Source: Favolaschia claudopus (taxonomy: Eukaryota; Basidiomycota; Agaricomycetes; Agaricales; Mycenaceae). From it: a stretch of DNA of 64,000 bases. This document shows positions 11,886 to 23,094 of the stretch, piece after piece. A model generated the notes under the pieces. It saw only the letters and a program-made list of their open reading frames with translations. It was not told where the DNA came from and made no database searches. Location: contig JAWWNJ010000111.1 in NCBI GenBank assembly GCA_037176885.1, positions 434,001-498,000 on the forward strand. Reading direction: 5' to 3'. Each line of letters begins with the position of its first letter. Position 1 is the stretch's first letter. A program made the translations under genes and the position numbers.

Positions 11886-12114
11886 AAATCTCGACATTGT
11901 ACTCATTATTCCCAGAGGAAATTCCGATTTTACGTGTTCCTGTGACTACGCTGATTTTTTTTTTTTTTTTGAACATGATCCTCTTCTACATCATGTTTTG
12001 AGTAAAGTCCACCACTTTGACCAAGCATGAACTGTCTTCCAGCACCCAGTATATCAAGATTACATTTATTTGTTGTTTTCGCATGACTTTCCTTATTTGG
12101 GGTTGCGCGACAAA

Positions 12115-13329
12115 AAAGTCCAAAGGTCTCTGTGACTGCACCGAACCTTCACTAAATCTCAACCAAATCCAAGGGACTTCTGCTATGGATGTTTGCTGGG
12201 GTCAGAATTGAGCTAATGACTAACTTTAGGCTATAATTTGACCCAAAATCACAAGTTAGGTACACACCCTTTTGAAATTTTGCGCAAAAATTTCGCGCTT
12301 TTCTAACCCTAGACTAGGGTTTCTTCGTTTTCTCTGAAATGCGAATTTTGCCTACTCGGTGTCCACAAAAGTAACCGGAAATTCGCTTATTGCTTGCCAA
12401 ATTTGTAGTATTTTCGGAAGCAAACTAGATAGGTGTAATCCTTGCTTTATTTTGGTCACATATCATACATATCATGTGTAAAGCTGCTCAGGAGAGACCG
12501 TTGTAGAGGGACAAATCTATCAGCTGTATTTTGATGGTGATCAACAAAGTCAGTGCAACACAGCTTGTTCTGGGAGGAAGATTATGGTTTTGATTTTGCA
12601 AGACTCTTCAGCATGGTGTCCTTATGTGGGCACGAACACTCAATGTTGAAAAGAAACTGTGTACAGTTGATATCTGTAGCGTTTATTTTGACTGTCTCAG
12701 TCTGTCACTTTCAACCGATCGTCAGACAGTTATTTGGGGTGTTTTAAGCAACAATTCAATCAGTTCTGGTGTTGTTCCACCTAATAATGAACACTGATTG
12801 TGTTTAAGAGGCCTATTGCTATTGCTGCTGTCTTCAAACTTGCATAAATGTGAGTGCAAAACTGAAATTTAAGCAAAAGGTTGAAAATTCTGGTTTCCAC
12901 AATTCTGGTCCAATAGTGCATCATTTGGAATGGTTCAAAGGGCTTGAAAGATACCAATAGAGCGCTAATGTAGCATGCATTGTGCAAAAATGGTTAACCA
13001 TGCTTATTTGAGCAAACAGCAACCAATTTCTTGCACAACGTTGACAACTTGGCATTGCCAAACAATAACATCATGAATTCAACTAGCTCTAGAGTGATGT
13101 AAAAAGAGAAGATCTCCAACTTAGGGAATGATCTACTCACATTGAAAGGTATGCAGCCAGGTGCAGAAACCGTGGGAAACTCACGTGATCGCGGCGAAAT
13201 ATCGGCATTTCCGGTTACTTTTGTGGACACCGAGTACAGTATAAACCCACCCCACGTTCCTGCTAAATCTCGTTTCAAAGAATTTTGGCCAAAATTCCGA
13301 CTTGATATGAAGTTGTGTCTGCTATCATA
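12115..13329 (+). mobile_element. TATGATAGC element, right part with nested insertion
   Basis: From about 12115 the sequence follows the interior of 8178-8747, is interrupted at 12353 by an 884-bp TIR element, and resumes at TATAAACCCACCCC (13241) to the right terminus GTGTCTGCTATCATA. The left terminus is missing. Confidence 0.75.
12353..13236. mobile_element. Nested TIR element, TACTCGGTGTCC ends
   Basis: 884 bp bounded by a near-perfect inverted repeat of about 30 bp beginning TACTCGGTGTCCACAAAAGT. TA is present at both junctions. It sits inside a TATGATAGC element, so it is the younger of the two. A relative with TACTCGGCATTACCAAAAGT ends lies at 55917-56446. No transposase frame is visible. 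Confidence 0.8.
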
Positions 13330-13794
13330 GTGACCGGGGGCCTGATATCGGGCCTGATCGGGCCCATCGGTTAACTTGACCGGCCCAGCCAGATTTCTGC
13401 CGTACGGTACCTCGGACTCCTCGGCCGTTAGGATGTGGCGAAGGCGTTCACGTTACCGTACCGTTACCGACGGGCCCAAGACACTGGAACTGCTTTGATT
13501 ACTATTGTGCCCAATGGGTCTGAATTCACGGTTTCCTGCTCCCCCTCTTTACTTTTTGCAAATTTCCGGCATGTATTCTACTAATAACTCCACCAAAAAA
13601 CTTGAGAATCTGCGAGGAGGAAGGTATGAAACAACGGTTACCAACATCACAGTCAGTGATCCCGCAATATATCCCAATGTTCTGACTTCCCTCTTCACCG
13701 TTTAAACCGTGGAGAGCTCCTACAGCATGCCAAATGAAAAAATCGGCCATATATCTTTTTGAATGCCGAGGCACTCTTGTTCGGGCGCGGCTAG
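13330..13794. other. Non-coding spacer containing a dispersed repeat
   Basis: No gene seen. 13512-13575 (CCAATGGGTCTGAATTCACG then a stretch through CCCCCTCTTTACTTTTTGC) is matched in reverse complement at about 39413-39486, which marks a dispersed repeat of unknown type. The GC-rich part near 13340-13480 has repeated CCGTTACCGTACC-like strings. Confidence 0.5.
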
Positions 13795-14303
13795 TATGAT
13801 AGCAGACGGAACTTCATATCAAGCCGGAATTTTGGCCAAAATTCTTTGAAACTTGAGATTTAGCAGGAACTTGGGGTGGGTTTATAGGCAAAATTCGCAT
13901 TTCAGAGAAGACGGACTAACCCTAGTCTAGGGTTAGAAAAGCGCGAAATTTTTGCGCAAAATTTCGAAACTGTGTGTACCTAACTCCCCCTAGCAAACAT
14001 TCATAATAAGAATTTCTCGGTTTTGGTTGAGATTTGGACAAGGTTCAATGGTGCGGCAGACATTTGATGCGCTGATGGAATCGTACAGCCACCGGCTATG
14101 TCTCGGCCCGGACCAAAAGCGCGAAATCCATGGAAGAAAAAATGATTTTGTGGATTTTGAGACTTTTGACCCGGGGGATCTCTAGTCTTCCTTCTTATAG
14201 TGATTTCTGCACAGTTTCAATACCACTGGGTAAAAACTGAGTGCACAGTAACAATTTCCAAATTAGGTATCTGACTTGTCACGAAGTTCGGTCCGCTACC
14301 ATA
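13795..14303. mobile_element. TATGATAGC element, complete inverted copy
   Basis: 509 bp beginning TATGATAGCAGACGGAACTT and ending GTCCGCTACCATA, in the opposite orientation to 8178-8747. It keeps the AACCCTAGTCTAGGGTT palindrome and the GCGCGAAATTTTTGCGC block. One terminus has a substitution, CTACCATA for CTATCATA. Confidence 0.8.
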
Positions 14304-14443
14304 ACGACTTATGTAATTCCGGTGTTTTATGTTCAGCCCGGAGACGTCTAACGGTCTCCTGGCAACGGCACAAGCTTGTATAAGAACTCAGACGTCCTAA
14401 ACAACGTCCGAACGTGTTCTGACTTCGTCAAATCAGTCTGAGT

Positions 14444-14629
14444 TTGTGTCCAACTTGCGTGGTTGCTTTGAAGGTACTAACCACAGACATATGTACAGTG
14501 CCGTTTTGCGCAAAATGCAAAAAGAATGTGAAGAGCCTTTCGGCTCTTCAAGATCATTATCGAGGAAAGGCTGAGGCGATCCATCCCAAGTGTTCAAAGT
14601 GCCTAAAAGGATTTTACTCACAGGCGTGA
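14444..14629 (+). pseudogene. C2H2 zinc-finger gene fragment
   Basis: The frame reads CAKCKKNVKSLSALQDHYRG, and after KAEAIHP continues CSKCLKGFYSQ. The CxxC, ALxxH, HPxCxxC pattern is that of a fungal C2H2 finger family expanded in Agaricomycetes. The frame stops where copy C begins at 14618, so the fragment was cut by the rearrangement that placed copy C here. Confidence 0.5.
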
Positions 14630-15180
14630 CCAGTCTGTACCGGATCCCTACGCCAAACCACTCGATGAATTCCGCCGTATCAGTCTAGTGGGGTCACACA
14701 AATGTCACAAAAAGTCCTTTTCATCTGTCTAGTTTGCTACAGGCGGCGTATAGCTCTCAAAATTAATATATCGGTGTATGATGCAAGAACTACTTACTGT
14801 CATTCATGTTTTATGAGCACTGGAGAGGGAAAACGGGACGAGGATCAACAAAAAGTTCATAATATGAGTTGGCGTGTGCTAAATTATGCCAAAACACCGC
14901 CACCATCAAATTACCGGATTCGGATGTCACTGATGCGGCAGAAGATTGGGAAGTACGCCAAACATGGGGCGTCCCATGAAATATTTCAGGAAAAACATAT
15001 GAGGTTCTATTATCGTGCAAGGATGTACTCGTGAATTTTTTAATAACGGGAACGGGAACTCAACTCAGAATAGAAAAAATCTTTTTCGCCCAGTTGATGG
15101 CGGAATTGGGAGCCGAGATTGATTTACCGAGCCGATTGCCACCGATGTGGCCTGGAAACGGGTTGACTCGGAATGTGCTT
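14618..15180 (+). repeat. Partial duplicate (copy C) in the orientation of arm A
   Basis: 563 bp identical by eye to 6731-7293. It abuts arm B head-to-head. 14618-15153 is the exact inverted partner of 15181-15716, separated by a 27-nt spacer (15154-15180) present in A and C but absent from B. Confidence 0.95.
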
Positions 15181-15804
15181 AGGCCACATCGGTGGCAATC
15201 GGCTCGGTAAATCAATCTCGGCTCCCAATTCCGCCATCAACTGGGCGAAAAAGATTTTTTCTATTCTGAGTTGAGTTCCCGTTCCCGTTATTAAAAAATT
15301 CACGAGTACATCCTTGCACGATAATAGAACCTCATATGTTTTTCCTGAAATATTTCATGGGACGCCCCATGTTTGGCGTACTTCCCAATCTTCTGCCGCA
15401 TCAGTGACATCCGAATCCGGTAATTTGATGGTGGCGGTGTTTTGGCATAATTTAGCACACGCCAACTCATATTATGAACTTTTTGTTGATCCTCGTCCCG
15501 TTTTCCCTCTCCAGTGCTCATAAAACATGAATGACAGTAAGTAGTTCTTGCATCATACACCGATATATTAATTTTGAGAGCTATACGCCGCCTGTAGCAA
15601 ACTAGACAGATGAAAAGGACTTTTTGTGACATTTGTGTGACCCCACTAGACTGATACGGCGGAATTCATCGAGTGGTTTGGCGTAGGGATCCGGTACAGA
15701 CTGGTCACGCCTGTGACATCACACCGACCCGCGCTAATTAACCCCCTACAGTATCTAAATTTTCCTCTTGCCCTCGCTGACAAAATTCTCAATGACAGAA
15801 AAAT

Positions 15805-16032
15805 TTGAGCCAAACCCTGAGAGTCAGTACACGCTGCCTTCCATGCAATGACTTGCATGTACGTGAGCTGCGCCGGCTTAAAGCACACGAGAACACGTAT
15901 GATCACCAAAATGCATTGGAATACTTCCTCCTGGAGCAAGCTGACCGAATCCTCGGACCCATCTCTGCAAGCGTTCATAGTAGACGGAACGCAAAGTCGT
16001 CTTGCCTCGCTAGCTGCACCCGCAAATTATGA
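15805..16032 (+). other. Zinc-finger-like coding fragment (arm B)
   Basis: Same sequence as the arm A fragment at 6415-6642: a C2H2-like spacing followed by a helical stretch, upstream of the decayed GDNPMQSEF-family gene. Possibly the 5' exon of that gene. Confidence 0.35.
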
Positions 16033-16048
16033 CCTAAAAACCAGCACT

Positions 16049-16656
16049 TACTGTAGCACTTTGTATGGGTGAAACGTAACGCGTAACGCCCGCCCTGTTT
16101 CGTTTCAACGGTAACGCATAACGGTCGGGTGGTTTCCCTGAGGACTGCGTGACATACAAAGATGTCGAATTATCATGTTTGTGGCTGTAAAATCTAGCTG
16201 ACTCTACTGCTATAACCCTCCTCCTCCTCACTGCACTCAATTGGCACTCTCTACAATCTTCGTCAAGATAGAACCGGTACGGTGCATCGGAAGGTGTACC
16301 AGAAGCTGGCCGAGGTAGTTTAACTAGTCGCGCGAAGAGGGCTTGTGGTGGACCCGTCGCTGGTTTAGGGCGCAGTGTTCATGAAAAAAAAAAAAAAAAA
16401 AAAAAAGGTGTATTACGGAGCCCGTAACAGGAGAAATGCAATCACAAAAAGCTATGGATACAAAGAAAGCATAAACGAGAGCTAAAAATTGCCCAGAATC
16501 CGTTCAACGTTTGGAAATAGATTTTATCGGTGTTTGCCCGCCCGTTTCCGAAATTCTATGATGTCACGCATAACGCTGAGGCCGTTTCTGGTTTCCATGC
16601 GTAGCGTTTCCAGTCACGCTCGAGGGTCTGTTTCACCCATACAAAGTGCTACAGTA
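16049..16656. mobile_element. MITE with CTGTAGCACTTTGTATGGGT TIRs (arm B)
   Basis: Arm B copy of 5788-6398, 608 bp, differing by three bases in the homopolymer. TIRs and TA flanks are intact. Confidence 0.8.
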
Positions 16657-18500
16657 CTCAGAGCCTCGTCTTTCTCCGAGGAGATCTTCACCTATTATTG
16701 ACTGGGGCTTGTCCGAAAATCTGGCATTGGAACCTTCGCTCGATGCACAAGCCGTCGCTGTTATTGCGCAGGAACTCTTAGACTATGTGAACACTGAGGT
16801 CAATTCGGGGGACGAGGATGAGGAGAGATTTGATGGAGAGGAGGAAATGGGAGAAGTTGAGGAGCCTATGGTGTCAGGTAAGTTAAATATCTTGTGTTTC
16901 GACAGTGCCTAATTGAATCTAGTGGACAATGGCACCGAAAATGAAGAAAATGAAGGAAGGACACGGTCGTAAACGGGCACGCACTCAGAGCTGCTGAACA
17001 TTCACGACAGTGGTATCCTTGGTCAGATCGAATTGTATGTAGCCGACAAATAGCTATTCTGTTGCTGACGGCCTCACAAAGACCTGCACACCTGATGTGC
17101 TCATGCACTTACCTCGATCAGTCTTTTCGCAACGGCAGCTTGACTTGTTCATCTGGCTACTCAAAGTCAGCAATGTTGATGATGTCCCTTCAGTCAAGTC
17201 GATGCAAGAGCTGAATGCAGCCCTTCACAATATTTGTGGTACTGAAAGCATTGCATATGACGGTGCATTGGCTATTTGCCCAAATTATTGCACAGGTGGG
17301 CTATTCTAGGGTCTACGATAAAAAACTAAATCAGTCCCAGGAAATGTCGAACCCCAAGGTTCGGCCTCACCTGCGATTCTATCCAGAAGATAGCGGAAAG
17401 GTTCTTGAAGAAGCTCGGCAATGTAAACGATGGCTAGAAGAACTACCGGCAGAAAAAACCACGCCCATGGCTCGTTTCGGTAATCAAGACTATTGCATTC
17501 ACGAACCTGCTATGCTGAGGGATGGGACCGTGTGCATGCCGTTTCGCTGGTTTACTCGCAGCTCCATCTTGTTTGCAAAGTGTTGGTTGTTAATAGCGAT
17601 GACGGACAGTTCTGGAGAGTTGTGGAACAAGAGACCGAAGTGTCTGAGCATGAATTCATGGAAAATCTGCCTGACCTTCGGACCGACTTTCACCTCTACG
17701 GCTGGCCTGATCCCTCGAAAATACACGGTGCGACGAAATATCTGGTGCGAATGGCAAGCAAACTGACGAAGATTATACAGATGTTTGGAACCCCGAAACT
17801 GAGACACTTACTTTGTGGTCACTAACAGATCCATGCGTCGGAAACGCATGGAGGGTACGCGCTCAAGGATCTCGCGTCCTGGCTTTCCCAATCTGGCTCT
17901 ATTGTGACGACACGTCCGGAAATCTGTCAAAGAAATGTGAGCATTTTCCTGTTCACGCCAGCTGGGCTCTCGCGCGAGCAAGCCGCGAAGGAATTCAACA
18001 TACACTTCCTATGCACCTCAAATATTGCGTCGGTGTACTTGACCAGCTTGAGTGAGTTATCCGAGTTTGCCACATGTCTTGGTTTACTGACAGCGGTAGC
18101 AGGAATAGCGAGCAGGATGGATCTGGGCTTGGGATTGTGAGACGAAAGAACTCGTTCTCCTCATACCTGCGGTGCTTGCCCTGTTAGGGGATAACCCTAT
18201 GCAGAGCGAATTTGCTTGCCACATCGGGATGCGCGGGAAATTGTTCTGTAGGGCGTGCTGGGTTAAAGAGAGCGATGCGTTGGAGGGGGAAGCCGACAAA
18301 CCTCAAGCTTCCGAGTCGCACGCAGGTCTTGATGATGTACCTGCTGACAGCGAAAGTGAAGGCGAAGCTCCTCCGAGCAGTCCAGCCGGTCAGGCGGAGA
18401 GCGATGCCGAGAGCGACACAAGCCAGACGAAGAAGAAACGAGGCAAGCGGGTGAAGGAGACCTTGGAACAGATGGTGGATCGTGTTAAGTCGTTCATGAA
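16657..18500 (+). pseudogene. Decayed GDNPMQSEF-family gene (arm B copy)
   Basis: The region encodes, in several frames, segments of one protein in order: an acidic stretch, RSVFSQRQLDLFIWLLKV, VDDVPSVKSMQELNAAL, NPKVRPHLRFYPEDSGK, FPIWLYCDDTSGNLSKK, FLFTPAGLSREQ, GDNPMQSEFACHIG and CRACWVK, then a Ser/Glu-rich linker. I recognise this as a highly repetitive hypothetical family of Agaricomycetes, probably transposon-borne, but cannot name its function. A 45-bp intron (17296-17340) is plausible. At least four frame changes and a TAG just before the AWDCETKELVLLIPAV block are not explained by introns. The family's C-terminal half is absent after 18500. Confidence 0.6.
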
Positions 18501-18600
18501 GGTTAGATTGTTCACGGTGTTGCGGCAATACTCAGAACCACCCTTTCCAGATTGGTGGGGGACAGGACTTCGTGACAAACTTTCATGGACATCGTTGTGA

Positions 18601-19329
18601 CGTTAATAACTTGCGTGACAGTCACCCAATTTTTTTGGTATTGCAGGAATCGCTTCCTGTTGAGGAGTAGAAGAGATCCTGTGGACCAGATTTCCCCTCA
18701 GTTGAGTTTCGTGGTTTTATCCAAAGATTTGGCCATCCAAAAGGGGATATTGATCCGAAATCACGCATTTGGAAAAATCGGTCATTTCGAGGGCTTTATT
18801 TCGCCGGAAATAGCCTAAGATTGCCGAGGGTTTTACTGGCCGTGGCCATCGGCTTTAATCGGTCTGGCGACCGATTTGGCCTCGAAATGAGGCACGTGAC
18901 AGGTCACCATCAGTAAACTGCGGTGACCCCCAGAATGAGTGCGATTGGTATAACCAGGGTCGCACATGCTAGCGAACAACAGCCTGTTGCTACGATGGAC
19001 TCGACGCGACATGTTCTCGAAGACGGCACAATCATCAGCACTCGGGAACGCGTTGTGAGAAACGTGAGTCAAGCAGTCGAGGGACACGCACTACAGTGCA
19101 CCCGTGCGGTGCGTCCCAACTAAAACCCACTGTTCAATTGAATTCTTAGGTATCACTACCCTTGGCTGGAACCCCCACCGCCGTAGTCTTATAGTTACCG
19201 CGGGGGTCCGACCGGAGTGCAGTCTTATTACATAATCTGTCAAAAATCCTGGCACGTGCTTTGTGACTTCTTCCTTCTGCCGCCGCCTCAGCCAACGGTA
19301 TCTCGCCTGGTTCCAGCTAGTTTCTCTTC
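18601..19329. other. Non-coding interval upstream of DUF6589 (arm B)
   Basis: No gene seen. It includes the presumed promoter and 5' leader of the DUF6589 gene and is mirrored at 3114-3843 in arm A, with one homopolymer difference. Confidence 0.5.
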
Positions 19330-21404
19330 ATGGACGCGTCAAATCGATCCCAAAGCGAGCCTGATGGTACTCAGCACCCTCCCGTCACCCCCGGCCTTCG
19401 TAAACCTAACCGGCGTTGGACACCGTTGCCGATTCCGACCATTCCTACTCCTCCGCCGAATGCGGACAATTACCGACCCCAAATGCCTCATTCTCTTCCG
19501 TCTGCTGCACCGCCTGTGGCTCCTGCTCCCTCAGACTTCTCGCATACACAAGAGAGACTTCGCCAACCGAAGCAGACTGCAGCGGAGAAGCTAGCGGAAA
19601 AGTTTTGCGCGATGGAGGAACTTTTGAAGGAGTGGCCATTTGACACGGTTGGAGACTTTCTACAGATTCTTTTCTACAACCCCACTCGCTCTGAACCTGA
19701 TCTTCGTGGCACTACGCACGCCAGCGCAGTTTCGCAGTTTCTACGCGGTCGCACGAGCGTCAGGATGTGCGACATTCTACCATTGATGTACTACCACCGC
19801 GCGAGCTACCCGAGCAGCCAGGCTGTAAATTCCCATGAACAAGACCTCCGCTTCTCGACTTCAATTGAACCTGAGCGAATTCTACACGCGCGCCCATTCA
19901 TATCAACATGGGCAGTCAGACTCGTCGCAGCCGAGGCGCGGAAACAAGTTGGGCGCATGGCAAACAAGAGTTCAGACGAGGATGAGCATCAAAATCAGCT
20001 GCGCGCCAGCACAAACGGTCGTAGAGAGACGAAGGTCGTAACCTGGAACGATCTGCTTGCAAATTTCAACATGAATCGTATTCACGAGCTCTTCGGGCTT
20101 CGCATGCCGCTTCCAATATTTCTCACTGAGGCTATGGCCGCGCCGAAGTCGAATGGTGTTTATTTTGTTCGAAAGCGTCGCCCTCACCCCATGGTAAGTC
20201 ACTGCTAGTCGCCAACTACACTGTAATTAAAGATCTATCAGATTCAAGTCGGCGCCCTCGCCTCATTCATCATTTCACGCAATCGTTACGCCAACGCACC
20301 TCTTGCCATGGTTTTCGGCGTATTCTTCTTCGCTTGTAAAGTCCACATCGACGTTAAAAGAGTCTTTTGCCGCCTCGGTTACAGCGTCGCCGATTCAACT
20401 GCCCGAGACGCTCTAGTTTCTGCTACCGCTGCTGATTTTGTGGTGCTTCGCACGACGGTCGCTGATGCTGAGGAGAGGGAAGTTACAGAGGGGTTCATGA
20501 TTCTTGATAACTGTCAGGAGTATGCGGACGTATGGGAGCAGGGAATCGGTCGGCAGAGTCAGCTAAAGGTTGGAACGGCCGGGACATATGTTTGGGCGGA
20601 TGATGTTGCTCCTGGAGCTTTTGACGCTAAACCATACTACGACAACGTCGCGAAGAAAGAACGGATGGACCTTACGACCGACAGCCTTTTTGACGACATC
20701 CAGTGGCCGCATATTCGCAGAGTAATTCCCCTTCATTGGACTCGTGTGTTGGTCGAGTTTTATACCGGCTTCGAACCTTTGCTGGACGGCATCAACAAGA
20801 TGTTCCGTACAGCTCCCGTTGCCCTTCATCGCATGCGAGAGGGGCGTAAGACGAGATGTCAACCGCTCGGGACCAATTCCGAACATTCTACAGAGCTTCA
20901 GGGCATGGCGCGCGCGGTGGAAGACTTCGATCAGCAGATTGGAATCAAGACACACGAAGCTGGGAAGCAGCTGCATTGGATACGAGGTGACGGTGCCTCC
21001 TTCGCAAATCTACATAATCTTTCGACCTACATGGCTCCCCTTTACAACTTCAAAAACAAGATCTCGACACCCGAAATCTGGCACACTGGCGCGACCGACT
21101 TGAACTCCACTGCAGCGAACCATTATGGTCCAGCGACTTCCAGGGATCCCTCGTCTTTGTCCCGATGCTCGAATGTAGCCGGTTTCAAGCGCCCATCGAA
21201 CGTCAAAAGTTGTGATTATTATCCAACTGTCCGCAATTTTACGCTGATCTGGACAGCGCATGTTTTGGATTGCTGGAGGTGAGTTGAGCGTCAATCTTAC
21301 TTATTTCATTATACTCAACTTCATGGCAGAATCTTTTTCGGTGTTGACGATCTTCAAAAATATCTAGATGATCTCGCAGCCCGTAAAACCCTTCCTGATC
21401 TCCC

Positions 21405-21651
21405 TGTTGTGAAACGACGGATCAATTCCGTGGGAGGATGATCAAAGGAAGAGAAGTTAAGTTTGCGATCGCGCTATTTGTGAGAAGAGCTCGCGTTAGA
21501 GCAAACCAATGCTCTACCGCTGAGTGTTCATTGAGTATTTATACAAGTTACAATTGTATCTAGAAAGTTCTGTAATAAAGGAGAAAACTTAGTAAGTCAC
21601 CCGAGAGAATGTTCTCGGTGATTCCCGGAGCTCAACGCTCAATCTCCAACA
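21405..21651 (-). repeat. LTR (3' LTR in element orientation)
   Basis: 247 bp. Its inner edge abuts the polypurine tract. Identical by eye to the partner LTR, consistent with a recent insertion. Confidence 0.93.
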
Positions 21652-21917
21652 CTCCCCCTCACCGTAACATCCGAGGTAGTGACTTGGCTGGCTCCGGCTT
21701 GGCATGGCTCACTCCTCTAGGCTGGACTTGCCCTGTGGCACTACACCTGGCTGAGTTCTGATGCCGCGACCGTCTAAAGCCTAATTAGAGGATTTCGGCA
21801 GTGGGTGATGGATGGGTAGATAGACGTGATGAAATAGCAAGAGGTGTCGATTGTGAAGAGGAAAAATGATTAAAGATGTTGTAATTTAAGGTGGATTGGA
21901 TGAGGCCCAGCAAGGAA

Positions 21918-22787
21918 TTAGAACATGAAATCTTCGTCGTCATCCACAATGGGATAATCTTCATCAGAATCATCTTCATCCATTCCGAAGATTGCCCGAG
22001 TTTCTTCGTCGTCCTCGGTCGCGCAATCCCGAGCAAAGTGCCCGCGGCCGCCGCATTTATTGCAGATGGCGCGTGATCCTGGCTTTGCTTTGGCAGGAGC
22101 CTTGGAGCGGTAAGATGTTGCGGCTGGTTCAGCCGACGGTTTGCGCGTGGCACGTGAACGTGCAAGCATCATGCCGGTGGGTTCGGCAGTGGCGATGGCA
22201 TCAGATTCGCGCTGCCGGATGCGGCGACTCTCAGTCGTAATCAACTGAAGTACACCTTTGGTGGTTGGAGCGGAACCAAGGGATGCGAGAGTGGCTCGGA
22301 CAAATGAGTCCCAAGTCACAGGAAGGGAGCCGAGGAGGGCGACAGCAAAGTCGGCGTCGGAAACTGGGTGGCCGAGAGACTTTAGCTCCCCCTGAATCTT
22401 GCGCATCACTTTGATGTGACCCTCAAGGTCTTCATCAGAGGCGCGGGTGGTGTATAGCCGATGGCGTGCGAGAACAACGCCGAGAAGGCCGGTGGTTTCA
22501 AATGCACTGGAAAGAGCGCTCCAGGCTTCGAGCGCGGTGGACTCCCCCTGGACATGGTGAACGATGTCTGGGGACACACGGAGCCGAATGGCGGAAAGGG
22601 CGTGTCTGTCCGCCTTTTTCCACGCTGCCAATTCTGCGGGATCCGTGGGCGCTGTGACTCCCGGATCAATATGATCATCGAGTCCCTGATCGGTAAGGCA
22701 GTCGGTGATGTAGATTTTCCATGATGCAAAATCATCGCTGCCCTGGAGTGCCGGAAAGCGGGAAGTAGTGGGGGTGAAGGTAGTCAT
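21918..22787 (-). CDS. Copia-type Gag polyprotein with CCHC zinc knuckle
   Basis: A 289-residue intact frame. The N-terminal two thirds resemble the UBN2/copia gag domain: FPALQGSDDFASWKIYI near residue 12, LEAWSALSSAFET, LGSLPVTWDSFVRATL. Near residue 240 a zinc knuckle CNKCGGRGHFARDC fits CX2CX4HX4C, followed by a very acidic tail. In copia elements Gag forms the particle that packages the RNA. The frame is complete with a stop and does not run into a pol region. It is antisense to the interrupted DUF6589 gene. Confidence 0.9.
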   Translation of the reverse strand: MTTFTPTTSRFPALQGSDDFASWKIYITDCLTDQGLDDHIDPGVTAPTDPAELAAWKKADRHALSAIRLRVSPDIVHHVQGESTALEAWSALSSAFETTGLLGVVLARHRLYTTRASDEDLEGHIKVMRKIQGELKSLGHPVSDADFAVALLGSLPVTWDSFVRATLASLGSAPTTKGVLQLITTESRRIRQRESDAIATAEPTGMMLARSRATRKPSAEPAATSYRSKAPAKAKPGSRAICNKCGGRGHFARDCATEDDEETRAIFGMDEDDSDEDYPIVDDDEDFMF

Positions 22788-22847
22788 GCTATGGGAAGCA
22801 GGAGAGTGGTGGCCGGGTTATCGGTGGCGTGAACCGAGATTGGTTTG

Positions 22848-23094
22848 TGTTGTGAAACGACGGATCAATTCCGTGGGAGGATGATCAAAGGAAGAGAAGT
22901 TAAGTTTGCGATCGCGCTATTTGTGAGAAGAGCTCGCGTTAGAGCAAACCAATGCTCTACCGCTGAGTGTTCATTGAGTATTTATACAAGTTACAATTGT
23001 ATCTAGAAAGTTCTGTAATAAAGGAGAAAACTTAGTAAGTCACCCGAGAGAATGTTCTCGGTGATTCCCGGAGCTCAACGCTCAATCTCCAACA
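22848..23094 (-). repeat. LTR (5' LTR in element orientation)
   Basis: 247 bp. The adjacent internal sequence on the minus strand, CAAACCAATCTCGG, would be the primer-binding region, but I cannot match it to a specific tRNA. Confidence 0.93.

Larger units (their letters stand above)
21405..23094 (-). mobile_element. Gag-only copia-like LTR retrotransposon
   Basis: 1690 bp bounded by two 247-bp LTRs (21405-21651 and 22848-23094) that I find identical. Reading on the minus strand the LTR starts TGTTGGAG and ends ACAACA. A 5-bp target duplication CTCCC flanks it (21400-21404 and 23095-23099), and arm A gives the empty site with a single CTCCC. A purine tract GTGAGGGGGAG directly precedes the minus-strand 3' LTR, as in Ty1/copia elements. 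The only coding region is gag; no protease, integrase or reverse transcriptase exists in the 1.2-kb interior, so movement would need another element's enzymes. Confidence 0.93.

Noticed and set aside
12300..12320. Telomere-like CTAACCCTAGACTAGGGTT
   Set aside because: It is one palindrome inside a TATGATAGC element, repeated once per copy, not a tandem TTAGGG array.
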